From Collimonas arenae (GTDB lineage: Bacteria; Pseudomonadota; Gammaproteobacteria; Burkholderiales; Burkholderiaceae_D): a stretch of 64,000 bases of DNA. Below, piece by piece: positions 27,210-37,175 of the stretch. Below the pieces are notes generated by a model, which saw only the letters and a list, made by a program, of their open reading frames with translations, searched no databases and was not told the origin of the DNA. Within the stretch, counting starts at the first letter, position 1. The number at the start of each line of letters is the position of its first letter. The DNA is taken from positions 992,001 to 1,056,000 of the forward strand of contig NZ_CP009962.1 of assembly GCF_000786695.1 (NCBI RefSeq). Reading direction: 5' to 3'. Both the position numbers and the translations under genes were made by a program.

Positions 27210-28344
27210 GGTCAATCTTGAAATTTCGTTTACTGAGGAGCCATGCATGGAATTGCGCTCCGATAGCTGCCGCATCAATCTTTTTTGTTAAATCTGCATG
27301 GCAGCTTCCTTCTTTTCTGTTCATCACGATATCCGCTTGCTGTTGCACCATATCCGCTAGCGCTTGCGGGTTTCCTGCTGGTATTAGGGAAACGCAAGGC
27401 GGACAGTGTTGGAGCAATTCCCGGATAGCTGGTGAGTCGCGTGTAATCAATGGCTTTTGAGCTGCAATAATCTGAAACACCTTATTCGGAATAACGTTAG
27501 CCGCTTTCTCAGAAGTGCCAAAAATACCAAGACAGATATCTGCTTGCCGGATCCAGCTTATCAAATCCTGATAATCCGCCCATTCATGCCAATGTACGCG
27601 GGGCAATGGCTGTTCGGCCAGCATTGTCTGAATATGCGATGTTTCCTGCCCCTTACCGATCAGCATCCAATCGATCTCTTCGTGACTCAGCAAGCGAGCG
27701 GCTTCTATAATATGCTCGATTCCGTGCAAGGGAATAAACTGGCCATAGAACAGAATTCGCAATGATTCTTGAGACCGGGGAATTGGCGTTTGTGGAACGG
27801 GAAATTTCTCGGTTTCTGCACCGACCCACACGGTACCGCATTCACCATCGGGCAAATGAAATAGCGTTTCCAGTCTTGTGGCATGTACCTTTGTATCCAT
27901 GAAAATTCCATCAGCAGCCCTGAGCGCAAGCCATTCAAGTCTCCAAAGAGCATGCGCAACAGGATGCCTGGCGCGAAACATTCGGCGATCATCGATCACC
28001 GTATCATAGGCAGAAATAAATACATCCCAGGCTACAGGCACGCGTCTCAGACGGGCGAAACAATGGATCACTAATATATCAAGCAAGCCCGGATAACTGA
28101 TCAGGACCAGATCATGCGCAGGCAGATGTAAATAGCGCCATATTAACTGCGGATAGGAGCATAGCAAGCGCGCAATCATGCTGAATTTGCCGAAAATACC
28201 TTTAATCTGGCTTTTGTCTTCAATACCATTCCAGACATTTGCATGGCACTCAATTAATTCAATGCCATTCTTGCGAATACCGTCGCGTAGCAGCCTCACA
28301 CGCGGTTTGCCAGTATCATAAGTCCCCCACAAAACAATTTTCAT
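27199..28344 (-). CDS. GT4 family glycosyltransferase
   Basis: 381 aa GT-B fold protein. The N-terminus KIVLWGTYDTGKPRVRLLRDG has the first Rossmann strand. The donor-binding half has RILFYGQFIPLHGIEHIIEAA, WMLIGKGQE, and the nucleotide-sugar region IRQADICLGIFGTSEKAANVIPNK with the EX7E-like element and KVFQIIAAQKPLIT. These fit GT4. It starts 9 bases after the GT2 gene. Donor and acceptor are unknown. Confidence 0.8.
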   Translation of the reverse strand: MKIVLWGTYDTGKPRVRLLRDGIRKNGIELIECHANVWNGIEDKSQIKGIFGKFSMIARLLCSYPQLIWRYLHLPAHDLVLISYPGLLDILVIHCFARLRRVPVAWDVFISAYDTVIDDRRMFRARHPVAHALWRLEWLALRAADGIFMDTKVHATRLETLFHLPDGECGTVWVGAETEKFPVPQTPIPRSQESLRILFYGQFIPLHGIEHIIEAARLLSHEEIDWMLIGKGQETSHIQTMLAEQPLPRVHWHEWADYQDLISWIRQADICLGIFGTSEKAANVIPNKVFQIIAAQKPLITRDSPAIRELLQHCPPCVSLIPAGNPQALADMVQQQADIVMNRKEGSCHADLTKKIDAAAIGAQFHAWLLSKRNFKIDHDD

Positions 28345-28353
28345 TGTATTCGT

Positions 28354-29361
28354 TCAGGCCACGATTTCGTCAGGTACCGGAGTCTCTTGCGTGTCGTGAT
28401 CGAGCGAGCGGTCCAGTACCGCATTGACCCCCTTGTCATCGCGTAATCTGAAGCGAATGTCTTCGATCAGTTTGCGATTGGCTGCCAGCAGATCTGCGAG
28501 AAATGCAACCAGCAAGGTTTGAAACCCCATTACCAATAAAACGGCGGCGAGAATCAAAGACTGTATATGACCGTTACCATCTCCGCCCAGGTATTTCCAC
28601 AAGAAGCGTAAACCGATCAACAGACCGGCGGCAAATAGTGCAGCCCCAATCGATCCGAAAAAGCGGAAGGGGCGATAGATGATGAAAATTCTTACGATAG
28701 TGACCATGCTACGGGACACATACGATGAGATGCTTTTGACCAGACGCGAAGGTCGTAAGTCTTCATTTACCCGGATTGGCACAGAAGTGACGCTCATGTT
28801 TTTTTGACCAGCCTGGATGATGGTTTCCAGCGTATAGGTATAGCTGCTGAATACGGTCAGGTTTTGGGCTGCGGTCCGACTGATGGCTCGAAAGCCGCTA
28901 GTGGCGTCGGCAATGTCGGTTTTGCTGGCGACGCGAACCACCCAGCTGCCCAGCTTTTGAAGGATTTTTTTCCAGGGTGAAAAATGCTCGATGGTAGCAA
29001 TTGGGCGTGCGCCGATTACGATATCTGCTTGTTTGCCAAGTATAGGAGCAGTTAATGCCGGAATGTCTTCCGCATCGTATTGATTGTCGGCGTCGGTATT
29101 GACAATGACGTCCGCCTTCAGATGAAGGCAGGCTTCCAAACCGGTTATGAAGGCGCGCGCCAGACCTTGGTTACGGGTATGGCGAACCACATGATCGACG
29201 CCATTTTTGCGAGCGACGCTGACTGTGTCGTCGCTGCTGCCGTCATCAATGATCAGCCATTCTACGCAGTCAAATCCGGCGACCTTTCTTGGTAAGGCCG
29301 CAAGAGCGATGGCGAGTGTTTCTGCTTCGTTGTAGCAAGGAATTTGGATGATAAGTTTCAA
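28354..29361 (-). CDS. GT2 glycosyltransferase of the polyprenyl-phosphate (DPM1/GtrB) type with two C-terminal TM helices
   Basis: 335 aa. The N-terminal GT-A domain opens with KLIIQIPCYNEAETLAIALAAL and has WLIIDDGSSDDTV and the metal motif NTDADNQYDAEDI, the classic dolichyl/undecaprenyl-phosphate sugar synthase pattern. DATSGFRAISR is also typical. Two hydrophobic segments near residues 225-250 and 265-290 anchor it. Such enzymes charge undecaprenyl phosphate with one sugar that a GT-C protein then uses in the periplasm; here the DUF2142-type protein upstream is the candidate partner. Confidence 0.82.
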   Translation of the reverse strand: MKLIIQIPCYNEAETLAIALAALPRKVAGFDCVEWLIIDDGSSDDTVSVARKNGVDHVVRHTRNQGLARAFITGLEACLHLKADVIVNTDADNQYDAEDIPALTAPILGKQADIVIGARPIATIEHFSPWKKILQKLGSWVVRVASKTDIADATSGFRAISRTAAQNLTVFSSYTYTLETIIQAGQKNMSVTSVPIRVNEDLRPSRLVKSISSYVSRSMVTIVRIFIIYRPFRFFGSIGAALFAAGLLIGLRFLWKYLGGDGNGHIQSLILAAVLLVMGFQTLLVAFLADLLAANRKLIEDIRFRLRDDKGVNAVLDRSLDHDTQETPVPDEIVA

Positions 29362-29383
29362 TTTATTTTATTTTCGATATTTG

Positions 29384-30076
29384 TTACTGATTGCTTGATC
29401 GCGCCATCGCAGTTGTGTCGCCGCATGATTTGGAATTAGTGGGCCAAAATAGTATTGATATGCTCAAACCGCAAAGTATGGTTAGCAAGATGACCTGCAT
29501 AAGCTTCCCATTAGATTCATTTATTACATCAATGGAAAACACCAGACTTTTTCCCAGTACCACACCGTCTCGTTGAGCTATACCGAATGTTGTATCTGAG
29601 GTTAGCCAAGCGGAAACGGCCTTTCCGGGATTGCTGTCTATTCCCTCAAGGATAAGGATGGTTGGTGTAAATGCAATTTCCGGCAGAGGAAGTTTGTCAT
29701 AGCAAACAATTTGATTGGTGTTATCACGTACTGACTGTGAATTTATTATTTTTTTTTGTAAAAATTTCTGATTTCGTAAGGTTAAAGAGAATATTCCTGA
29801 ATTGCTGCGATTGTTATAGTTTGCCATCAAAAGGTTAATGCAAAATGTGGCAGATTGATTTAGTGTTGAAACATTAATATAGTTCCAATTAATAGACTGT
29901 TGAATATGAAAGCCCGTTACAATTTCTCCAGCTGGAATTTGTTCACGGACTGCGGGGGCTGGAAGAATGGTATGTATATATTTTTTTGAGTAATTTTCAT
30001 TAAAGGAAAAGTAAATAAAAAAAATGAAAAATATCGTCCATAAAAAAATTATCTTCAAAGAGATGAGATATTTCAT
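29384..30076 (-). CDS. Unrecognised two-helix membrane protein with periplasmic domain
   Basis: 230 aa from the ATG at 30076, which overlaps the preceding stop by 4 bases (ATGA); an upstream start is less likely. Topology reads as an N-terminal helix (about residues 8-24), a polar domain of about 165 residues and a C-terminal helix (about 192-210). The domain has alternating strands, two cysteines (79 and 125) and several Asn-rich turns, suggesting a beta-sandwich. I do not recognise the family. Its fixed place after the DUF2142-type gene suggests it works with that protein, perhaps as a periplasmic accessory domain. Very AT-rich. Confidence 0.6.
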   Translation of the reverse strand: MKYLISLKIIFLWTIFFIFFIYFSFNENYSKKYIHTILPAPAVREQIPAGEIVTGFHIQQSINWNYINVSTLNQSATFCINLLMANYNNRSNSGIFSLTLRNQKFLQKKIINSQSVRDNTNQIVCYDKLPLPEIAFTPTILILEGIDSNPGKAVSAWLTSDTTFGIAQRDGVVLGKSLVFSIDVINESNGKLMQVILLTILCGLSISILFWPTNSKSCGDTTAMARSSNQ

Positions 30077-31704
30077 GAATACTGCTTCAGATAAAATGGA
30101 ATCACTTGCAAAATATAGGTTGAAAGTTCTGCGCAAGCCAAAATGGTGACAATTATATTGAGAACTATTACCGGTACGCGTAATCGAATAAAAGCGACAG
30201 CAGCAGACAGTAATAGTAATGGAATGACTGGATAGAAATATCTACCTTGAGTCGCTCTTAATTGACCTTCAATTAAATAGGCGCCATATATATGGTATAA
30301 AAAAATAATAGAAAAAAATAGATTTATAAAAAAACCGTACAATGCAACTCTATCTATTTTATCTGTTGAAAGAAAACTCAAAGGCAATGATAACGTACCT
30401 AGAAATATTGATGCAACGACAGAGAAAAGTACGAGAAAACTTAAGTTCGTAAAATTTGCTGAGCCAACATAAATAGAGAAATAAACAGCGACAATAACGC
30501 TGATTATGCTTAACGGTTTTCTGTAGTGATGTTCTTGAAGACGACTATTTATATAGTAAATTAAGGAGGTATCTTCAGTTTTTTTTGGATTTTTTTTGAA
30601 AATTTTCCATAGAAGTTTTAAGATGTAAATGAGAAAGATATTTAGCAGAAAAAATAGAATATCCAAAAAACCTCTATATGGAAAGCCACGTACTGCGAAC
30701 CAGATAAAGTTCAAATGGCGAGGCACCAAATCGTACTGAAGGAGTACATTTTCCCGGCCAGCACCAAGATATACAAACATTCCGTAAAACCAATTAATAG
30801 TTTGGCTAATTGCAGGTTGTGAATGTATGAAATCCAGAAAACTTAAGTTTAGTGCTACATCTAGCCCAGGTTTTCTTTCTGTGCCGGAGGTGTACAACGG
30901 ATTCCCGAAATAAACAAGGTTGCGCACCATCCAGATTATTGGAATTGAGAACGCCGTCAAGCTTATACCAAGAACATGTTTAATTTTATTTGGAGTGGAA
31001 AGCTCAAAGATCAGGAAAAATATCATCGGGGCAAGCAAGACCCAAGGAGTCATCATTTTTGTACCACTTGCAATGGCAAGCCACGTTGCGCACCAATAGG
31101 CGTCTTTAATTTGACGCTCAACAATGTGGCGAGCAAAAAAATAGGTAGCTAATGCACAAAACAGAAAAAGTGGTATATCGTGCGTGGTTCCCGAGGATAG
31201 GTGGGAAACCATTGGAATAAAGCCAATGGCGGCCGCAAGTCCATTGGCACGTGGTGTGTCCAATCCGACGACTTTGAAAGTCTGGAATAAAACTAGTAAC
31301 AACAATGCACCGGACAACGCCGATACAATACGTGGCAGGCGTAGCAAAAGTTCTTGATCGCTAGTGAACCAGCTGCCTATTTTCAATGGTATTGCAGCCA
31401 AGGCATAATAAATAGGCGGATGTTGCGCAATCCAGTTATAAGCTGGTTTTGCATCAGTGTTTTTTTCTACATATCCCATGATATCTGCACCAATCAGGGA
31501 TTTTCCAACAGCAGGCGAACTCAATACAGGAATGCCTTTTCCGTATGCTATATCTTGAACGTAAGCATAATGTCCAATCTCATCCGGAACCGCTGAAAAT
31601 GGCGTCACACAGAAAGCCAGATAGAGCGTCTTTACAAAAAAAAGCAAAGAAATTAACAGTATTGGCAACGAGTAATGAAGGAAAATATTTTGTATACGCT
31701 GCAT
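30073..31704 (-). CDS. DUF2142-type polytopic membrane protein (putative GT-C glycosyltransferase)
   Basis: 543 aa with roughly 12 hydrophobic helices. Near the N-terminus is PFSAVPDEIGHYAYVQDIA: the first large periplasmic loop holds an acidic PDE motif, as in DUF2142 and GT-C enzymes such as the PMT/ArnT class that use polyprenyl-phosphate sugars. AQHPPIYYALAAIPLKIG and PRIVSALSGALLLLVLFQTF fit the same fold. The start is supported by AAGGTGG 6 bases upstream. It is the first gene of the operon and strongly AT-rich. The acceptor (lipid A, core, O-antigen or protein) is unknown. Confidence 0.72.
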   Translation of the reverse strand: MQRIQNIFLHYSLPILLISLLFFVKTLYLAFCVTPFSAVPDEIGHYAYVQDIAYGKGIPVLSSPAVGKSLIGADIMGYVEKNTDAKPAYNWIAQHPPIYYALAAIPLKIGSWFTSDQELLLRLPRIVSALSGALLLLVLFQTFKVVGLDTPRANGLAAAIGFIPMVSHLSSGTTHDIPLFLFCALATYFFARHIVERQIKDAYWCATWLAIASGTKMMTPWVLLAPMIFFLIFELSTPNKIKHVLGISLTAFSIPIIWMVRNLVYFGNPLYTSGTERKPGLDVALNLSFLDFIHSQPAISQTINWFYGMFVYLGAGRENVLLQYDLVPRHLNFIWFAVRGFPYRGFLDILFFLLNIFLIYILKLLWKIFKKNPKKTEDTSLIYYINSRLQEHHYRKPLSIISVIVAVYFSIYVGSANFTNLSFLVLFSVVASIFLGTLSLPLSFLSTDKIDRVALYGFFINLFFSIIFLYHIYGAYLIEGQLRATQGRYFYPVIPLLLLSAAVAFIRLRVPVIVLNIIVTILACAELSTYILQVIPFYLKQYS

Positions 31705-31959
31705 GCACCACCTTATTTTTTAGCGAGCTAGCGCTATATATAGAAAAGTGGCGTAAAGATTTTTTAATTATCTTGTAACTCTGTTACGGCGCCAAATCAT
31801 GATTTTGAGAAAGTAGACCATAAAAGAGATGCATTTATGTATCATTTTGTAACAATTCATGTCTTTATTAATTCAATGAGATATGTTATGGCTTGTTGCG
31901 AAGTTATGTATTTTTTCAGTTTGTACGTGCCACATATGCTTTTGCATCGTGCCAATAAT

Positions 31960-32055
31960 TGGCGGAAGACAGCAGGAGTCGAACCTACCCGGGAGTGACT
32001 GGCACCCCCCACCGGGTTTGAAGCCCGGCCGCATCACCGGATACGTGTGCCTTCC
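31960..32055 (-). tRNA. selC: tRNA-Sec (anticodon UCA)
   Basis: The 96-base minus-strand sequence begins GGAAGGCACACG and ends CTTCCGCCA, with the CCA encoded. The anticodon loop reads CTTCAAA (anticodon TCA) inside a GGG/CCC stem. The acceptor stem has 8 bp (GGAAGGCA with TGTCTTCC), the T loop is GGTTCGACTCC, and a long variable arm with GGGTGCCAGTCACTCCC follows the anticodon arm. The discriminator base is G. All are hallmarks of bacterial selenocysteine tRNA. It lies 42 bases after selB, on the same strand, so it may be read from the same transcript. Confidence 0.97.
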
Positions 32056-32097
32056 TTGTGCTGCTCTATCTTATCTGGATTGATGGCGTCTACGCTA

Positions 32098-34038
32098 TCA
32101 AAACCAGACCGTGTCACCGTCGCGTAACACATGCATGTCGCGTATGCGCCGGGTATAACCTATACGATCGAAAAACTCCAGGATTTGTATCGCGCGCTTG
32201 CGTCCCAGCCCGGTCGCATCGCGCCAGGTTGCGGCATTGACGCCGGCGACAGCTTTCGTGCCATGTTCAAGGGTTTGCTCTGTTGCCAGTTTCTTCGCCA
32301 GCGCAGCCAGCTGACGTAAACAGTCGTGGTGATAAAACAGGTCAGGTTCAATCTGATATACCAATCCTTGCCGCAGCAACTTGCGCAATAATTGTCGAAC
32401 CTGTTCTTCCGGCAGGGCATACGTCCTCGCCAGTTCACGTACCCACGGAGGATCGAAATCTGCGGCTGCCAATTTTGACAGCAATTGCTGCGCTAGCCCC
32501 TGTTCGCTTTCTGACAGCGACACAGTATGTTGCGGCAAATGAAGCCACTGTCCACTACGCTGAATTGCCCCTTCGCTGAGAAGTGTGTCCAAGGCCGCGT
32601 GCCACAACGCACTGTCTAGATTCGGCTGTGCCATTCGCCGCAAACGTCCTGCATCGATACCTTGTTCATCCGGGAAGCGCGTATGAAAATCGGCGAGTGC
32701 GGTAAGCGCGCATTCCTTTAGAGAATGCCATTGGCTGGAGAGCATCACAAATTTATCCTGCTCCAGCGCTCCGGTTACAATCGTTTGTACGTCTGGCGGT
32801 AAGCGCAATGAGTCCGATGGCAAGCCGCTAAGTTGCATCAGCGTCGAAAGCCGTAAGCCGCCGATAGGCGTTGCTTGCAGTAAGGAAGTGATGCCGGCGC
32901 CATTCAGCATATGCTCCATCGCGTCGAGCCAGGCCAGGCGCCCTGGCGCACGTCGCTTTCTTGCCGGCGCTACCGGGTCCAGCACGTGGCCGCCGCCAAT
33001 TGTCATGTTTGCTTGCGCATTGCGGACGATAAAGCGATCACCCGGCACGGTGCAGACAGGCGATTCGAACAGCAGCTGCACCTTGCAGTTGTGACCGGCG
33101 GTCAGCGCATTTCCCTCTAGCAACGTGAGATGGGCAACCTGGTGCATGGTCCCTAAATGGACATGCAGAGGAGAGCGGTTGCGCACCGTCAAACCGGCGT
33201 GAGCAGACAAGTGCAGTTCCGCGTCTATCCGTGTCGAGGGTATCAATGCACGAGAATCTGCCAGCCAGTCGCCGCGCTTGATGGCATCCCTGTCGATGCC
33301 GCTCAGATTGAGTGCGCAGCGTTGGCCGGCGTGGCCGCTGGCGGCGGGGCGGTTTTGTACATGCAGACTGCGTACCCGTACAGTATCACCGGACGGCATC
33401 AGTGCCAGATGATCGCCGTTGTGAACCTCGCCCGAGAAAACGGTTCCGGTTACCACGGTGCCGTGTCCTGCCAAGGTGAATACCCGGTCTATCGCCATCC
33501 TGAAGAGACCATCGGCGCGGCGCGGCGGCAAGCTTTGCGCCGCCACATGCAAATGTCGTTGCAAGGCAGCGGTTCCGGCGTCTTGCGGAAGATGCGCCGC
33601 AACCGCAAAAACCGGTATGCCTGCCAGTTTGGTGTGCACAAGCAGTTCTTGAATTTCGTTGGTAACCTCCGCAATGCGGGCCTGATCGACGCGGTCGATT
33701 TTGGTCAAGGCCACGGCGCCGACATTGACTCCCAGCCATTGCAGGATTTCCAGATGTTCCCGCGTTTGCGGCATGACGCCATCGTCGGCGGCGATCACCA
33801 GCAACGCAAAGTCGATGCCGCTGGCGCCTGCCACCATGGTGTGGATCAGGCGTTCATGTCCGGGGACATCGATGAATCCCAGTACATCGCCATTTGGCAG
33901 CGCGGTGTAGGCATAGCCAAGTTCGATCGATATGCCGCGTTCCTGCTCTTCCTTGAGGCGGTCCGTATTGACGCCGGTGAGCGCTTTGATCAGCGTGGTC
34001 TTGCCGTGATCGATATGTCCGGCGGTGCCGACGATCAT
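32098..34038 (-). CDS. selB: Selenocysteine-specific elongation factor SelB
   Basis: 646 aa GTPase that carries Sec-tRNA to the ribosome at UGA codons marked by a SECIS hairpin. Residues 1-180 are an EF-Tu-like G domain with [17 protein letters not shown], the G2/G3 region [15 protein letters not shown] and TKIDRV. Beta-barrel domains follow, and the last 250 or so residues are winged-helix repeats that bind the SECIS RNA. Length agrees with E. coli SelB (614 aa). The ATG overlaps the selA stop by 4 bases. Confidence 0.97.
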   Translation of the reverse strand: MIVGTAGHIDHGKTTLIKALTGVNTDRLKEEQERGISIELGYAYTALPNGDVLGFIDVPGHERLIHTMVAGASGIDFALLVIAADDGVMPQTREHLEILQWLGVNVGAVALTKIDRVDQARIAEVTNEIQELLVHTKLAGIPVFAVAAHLPQDAGTAALQRHLHVAAQSLPPRRADGLFRMAIDRVFTLAGHGTVVTGTVFSGEVHNGDHLALMPSGDTVRVRSLHVQNRPAASGHAGQRCALNLSGIDRDAIKRGDWLADSRALIPSTRIDAELHLSAHAGLTVRNRSPLHVHLGTMHQVAHLTLLEGNALTAGHNCKVQLLFESPVCTVPGDRFIVRNAQANMTIGGGHVLDPVAPARKRRAPGRLAWLDAMEHMLNGAGITSLLQATPIGGLRLSTLMQLSGLPSDSLRLPPDVQTIVTGALEQDKFVMLSSQWHSLKECALTALADFHTRFPDEQGIDAGRLRRMAQPNLDSALWHAALDTLLSEGAIQRSGQWLHLPQHTVSLSESEQGLAQQLLSKLAAADFDPPWVRELARTYALPEEQVRQLLRKLLRQGLVYQIEPDLFYHHDCLRQLAALAKKLATEQTLEHGTKAVAGVNAATWRDATGLGRKRAIQILEFFDRIGYTRRIRDMHVLRDGDTVWF

Positions 34039-35483
34039 AGGGATAAATCCTGCAGCTGAACCTTGAACAGGTTTTCGTCATGCTCTTCCAGGCAGCGACA
34101 ATCGAGCCATAGTGCGTCGCTGGCGATCCGGCCGATAACTGGGCGCGGCAAATGCCGCAACGCTTTCTCAAGTTTGTCGAGTGCGCGGCCGTGGCGCTTG
34201 CCGCCATCGGCGGTGCTCCAGGCACGCAGCACCAGGCCGTAGCTAGGTAACTGGTCGACAGGTAAAGCGCCGCTGCCGATCTGGCTGAACATTGCTTCGG
34301 CGGTCACTGCATATTTGCCTGTTAATGCCACCTGCAATACCGGCAGCAGGCGCTCTGCCTGCGCCTGTATCTGCGGTTGACTACGGATCAGCAGGCGCAA
34401 GGTAGTTAGCCGTTCGGCCAGGAATTCCGGCGCCAGATATAACCGTAATACTGGTTCCAGCGCCGCTAGCGTGAGTTTGCCGACACGCAGCGCGCGTTTC
34501 AGCGGATTTTTCTTGATACGCTGTATCAGGTCTGCGCGGCCGACGATGATGCCTGCTTGTGGCCCGCCCAGCAGTTTGTCGCCGCTGAATGTCACCAGGT
34601 CGGCGCCCTGTCGGATGGTTTCCCGTACAGTGGTCTCTGCCGGCAAGCCCCATTGCGTCAGGTCAATCAGTGTGCCACTGCCCAGATCGACCGTGACGGC
34701 AACACCGTGAGGTCGCGCCAGCTCTGCCAGCGTAGCAACTTCGACGCTGCTGGTGAAACCGCTGACGGCGTAATTGCTGCAATGGACTTTCATCAGCATC
34801 GCACTGCGAGCGCTGATGGCGTTGGCGTAATCTGCAGGATGGGTGCGGTTGGTGGTGCCGACCTCGATCAGCTTTGCCCCGGCGCGTTGCATGATGTCGG
34901 GAATCCTGAAAGCCCCGCCGATTTCAACCAGTTCGCCGCGCGAGACGATGACTTCCTTCCTTTGCGCCAGCGCGTTCAGCATCAGGAATACCGCCGCAGC
35001 ATTGTTGTTGACGATGGTTGCCGCTTCGGCCCCGGTGAGTTCGCACAATACGTCTTCCACCAGGCTGTCGCGGTCGCCGCGGCCACCGGTTTCCAGATCG
35101 AATTCAAGATTGGCGGGATTGGTCAAGGCACTAATCACTGCCTGTACGGCTTCATACGGCAGCAGCGCGCGTCCTAGGTTTGTGTGAAGCACGGTACCAG
35201 TGAGATTGAACATCGCACGCAGTTGCAGGCGGCTGGCAGTCGCAAGGCGCTGCTCCAGACTGCTGCTCAAGCTGCTATCGTCAATGGCGCTCGCCGCAAG
35301 TGTTCCGGCCAACGCCTGGCTTCTGAGTTCGTCGAGTAGCCTGCGTACGGCTGCGGTCACCTGAGTGCGTCCATATTGCGTTAGCAAGGTCTGGGTCTGA
35401 GGCAGATTCAGAACGCGGTCTACTGCGGGAATGTCGCTGGCGGCCGCAAGGATAGGACTGACCAGCGAGATTGCGCCTTTCAT
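34035..35483 (-). CDS. selA: L-seryl-tRNA(Sec) selenium transferase
   Basis: 482 aa PLP enzyme that converts seryl-tRNA(Sec) to selenocysteyl-tRNA(Sec) with selenophosphate. The PLP lysine is Lys303 in [13 protein letters not shown], and the anchor region [18 protein letters not shown] plus [13 protein letters not shown] is characteristic of Sel[17 protein letters not shown] is the substrate-side loop. It abuts fdhE (the stop and start codons touch) and overlaps selB by 4 bases, so fdhE-selA-selB are translationally coupled. selD, which makes selenophosphate, is not in the window. Confidence 0.97.
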   Translation of the reverse strand: MKGAISLVSPILAAASDIPAVDRVLNLPQTQTLLTQYGRTQVTAAVRRLLDELRSQALAGTLAASAIDDSSLSSSLEQRLATASRLQLRAMFNLTGTVLHTNLGRALLPYEAVQAVISALTNPANLEFDLETGGRGDRDSLVEDVLCELTGAEAATIVNNNAAAVFLMLNALAQRKEVIVSRGELVEIGGAFRIPDIMQRAGAKLIEVGTTNRTHPADYANAISARSAMLMKVHCSNYAVSGFTSSVEVATLAELARPHGVAVTVDLGSGTLIDLTQWGLPAETTVRETIRQGADLVTFSGDKLLGGPQAGIIVGRADLIQRIKKNPLKRALRVGKLTLAALEPVLRLYLAPEFLAERLTTLRLLIRSQPQIQAQAERLLPVLQVALTGKYAVTAEAMFSQIGSGALPVDQLPSYGLVLRAWSTADGGKRHGRALDKLEKALRHLPRPVIGRIASDALWLDCRCLEEHDENLFKVQLQDLSL

Positions 35484-36431
35484 TCAGCCCTCCGCAGCTT
35501 GCCACAACAGCGGGTTGCCTTGACGACGAACGTAGGCGGTTTCACCCATGAGCAGATCCAGCGTCAAACTGGCCAGATCGTCGGCAACGGGTTCTACATA
35601 CGGATCCTTTTCCTGATAAAAAATTTTCAGCCAGCTATGGCATGCGTCGCAGGTCTCGGCTTTGGCGCTTGCTGCGCCGGCGGCCTGTTCGTCTTCTATG
35701 GATTGATACGCGATTCCTTGGGTGGAATCGCAATAGGTGCACTTGATTCGCACCATATGCCATTCGGCGGCGCACATGCCGCATTGCAGATAGCGATGGC
35801 CCTGTGATTGCCCATCCATCCGCACGACGCTTGCAACCGGCATCGAGCCGCAGCATGGGCATAAACCCGGGGTGTCCAGCAATGGCACGTCGCGAACCTG
35901 GAAGCGCGTCACCAGATCGCTGCATATGACCTGTAAGGCAGCTGTATAGAACGGGGCGCTGGCCGGGTCGATGATTTCATTGTTGCGCCGCAAAATAGCT
36001 TCCGCCTGGCTGTCGTGCTGGTTAGGGCTGCTTTGTCTAATATGTTCTATCAGTTGGGTTAGCTGCGGCGGCAAGTCCGTTGATTTGGCGAGTTGCTCCA
36101 GCAGTTGGTCCAATATCGCTTGCCAATGCGGGCTGCGTACCTGATCAGTCGCCAGGATCAATGGCATCAGATGTGTCTGGGCGAGGTTGTTGCTGGCTTG
36201 AACCTGAGCCTGATCGTCAGGTTCCCGGGCTAGTTCGTTCAATGCCTGTTGTTGCGTCTCGGCCAGCGACGCCATCAATTTCAGGTAATCGCCGATTGGG
36301 TTGCCTGCCGCTAGCTGTCTGAGGCGTTGCGCCCGGTTGCTGAAAATATTGATGCGTTGCGGCAATCGGACACGAGGAATCGCATTGTGATCCAGGGCTT
36401 CGATTTCACCCGGTTCAAGGATACGTTGCAA
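35484..36431 (-). CDS. fdhE: Formate dehydrogenase accessory protein FdhE
   Basis: 315 aa rubredoxin-like protein needed for activity of membrane-bound formate dehydrogenase. Four CxxC-type pairs can be seen in the C-terminal half: CPCCGSMPV, CGMCAAEW, CTYCDST and CDACHSW, the iron-binding pattern of FdhE. Helical N-terminal half as in E. coli FdhE (309 aa). It lies between the structural fdn genes (93 bases from fdnI) and selA. Confidence 0.95.
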   Translation of the reverse strand: MQRILEPGEIEALDHNAIPRVRLPQRINIFSNRAQRLRQLAAGNPIGDYLKLMASLAETQQQALNELAREPDDQAQVQASNNLAQTHLMPLILATDQVRSPHWQAILDQLLEQLAKSTDLPPQLTQLIEHIRQSSPNQHDSQAEAILRRNNEIIDPASAPFYTAALQVICSDLVTRFQVRDVPLLDTPGLCPCCGSMPVASVVRMDGQSQGHRYLQCGMCAAEWHMVRIKCTYCDSTQGIAYQSIEDEQAAGAASAKAETCDACHSWLKIFYQEKDPYVEPVADDLASLTLDLLMGETAYVRRQGNPLLWQAAEG

Positions 36432-36524
36432 AGCGCCACCTTCCTTTCGTGGGTGCGAATGACCCTTTCAAAGCAGATGGTATTAATGTAGCCTAAATAT
36501 GTCCTGAGGGGGCGCACGAAAATT

Positions 36525-37175
36525 TCATTCGCCAGTCATGTTCCGGTACCACTCGGCGTGATGCTTGCGCGCCCAGGCTCTGCTTACCGTACCGCGTGTC
36601 ATAGCGCCGACAGTGCCCTGGACCCAGATCGCAGCATAGATATGCACGATGATGCCGACAATGAGCCCAAAGCCGCACAGCGCATGCAACACCACGGCAA
36701 GCCGGATGACAAAGATCGGAAACAGCCAGGAAAACCAGGCGCGCCAGATGACGATGCCGGACAACAGCAAGCCTGCCATGCAGGCGATCATGACCCAGAA
36801 CAGTAATTTCTGGCCGCCGTTGTAACGGCCTACCGGCGGCAGGTTTTCTTCGCGGTTGCTGATGACGTCGCCGACATTTTCCAGCCACGCGACATCATTT
36901 TTACTGATCAGGTTGTGCCGCCAGAAACGCAGGGTCAGCAGCGCAAAGCAGACAAACATCACCAGGCCGATGAAGGGATGCAGGATGCGGGTCCAAGGGC
37001 CGCCGCCCAGCACAAAACTGAGCCAGAACAGCGCCGGGTGAAACAAGGCCAGTCCGGATAAGGCCAGTATCACAAAGGTGATGGCGACCACCCAGTGATT
37101 GATACGCTCAGCGGCGTTGTAGCGAACGATGCTGTCTTTTGTGACATCTCGATCGGCGTTGTCGGGGTTGTTCAT
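36525..37175 (-). CDS. fdnI: Formate dehydrogenase cytochrome b556 (gamma) subunit
   Basis: 216 aa integral membrane protein with four hydrophobic helices. Conserved haem histidines sit in [19 protein letters not shown] (first helix) and [22 protein letters not shown] (last helix). It anchors the enzyme and passes electrons from the beta subunit to the quinone pool. Length matches FdnI/FdoI (211-217 aa). Its start overlaps the fdnH stop by 4 bases. Confidence 0.94.
   Translation of the reverse strand: MNNPDNADRDVTKDSIVRYNAAERINHWVVAITFVILALSGLALFHPALFWLSFVLGGGPWTRILHPFIGLVMFVCFALLTLRFWRHNLISKNDVAWLENVGDVISNREENLPPVGRYNGGQKLLFWVMIACMAGLLLSGIVIWRAWFSWLFPIFVIRLAVVLHALCGFGLIVGIIVHIYAAIWVQGTVGAMTRGTVSRAWARKHHAEWYRNMTGE

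Noticed and set aside
31700..32060. selC (tRNA-Sec) as an integration site for the glycosylation operon
   Set aside because: selC is a known island target and AT-rich genes lie beside its 3' end, but there is no integrase gene and no direct repeat of the tRNA end could be seen.
33157..34059. 300-codon plus-strand ORF opposite selB
   Set aside because: No recognisable domain; it is the antisense shadow of the well-supported selB gene.
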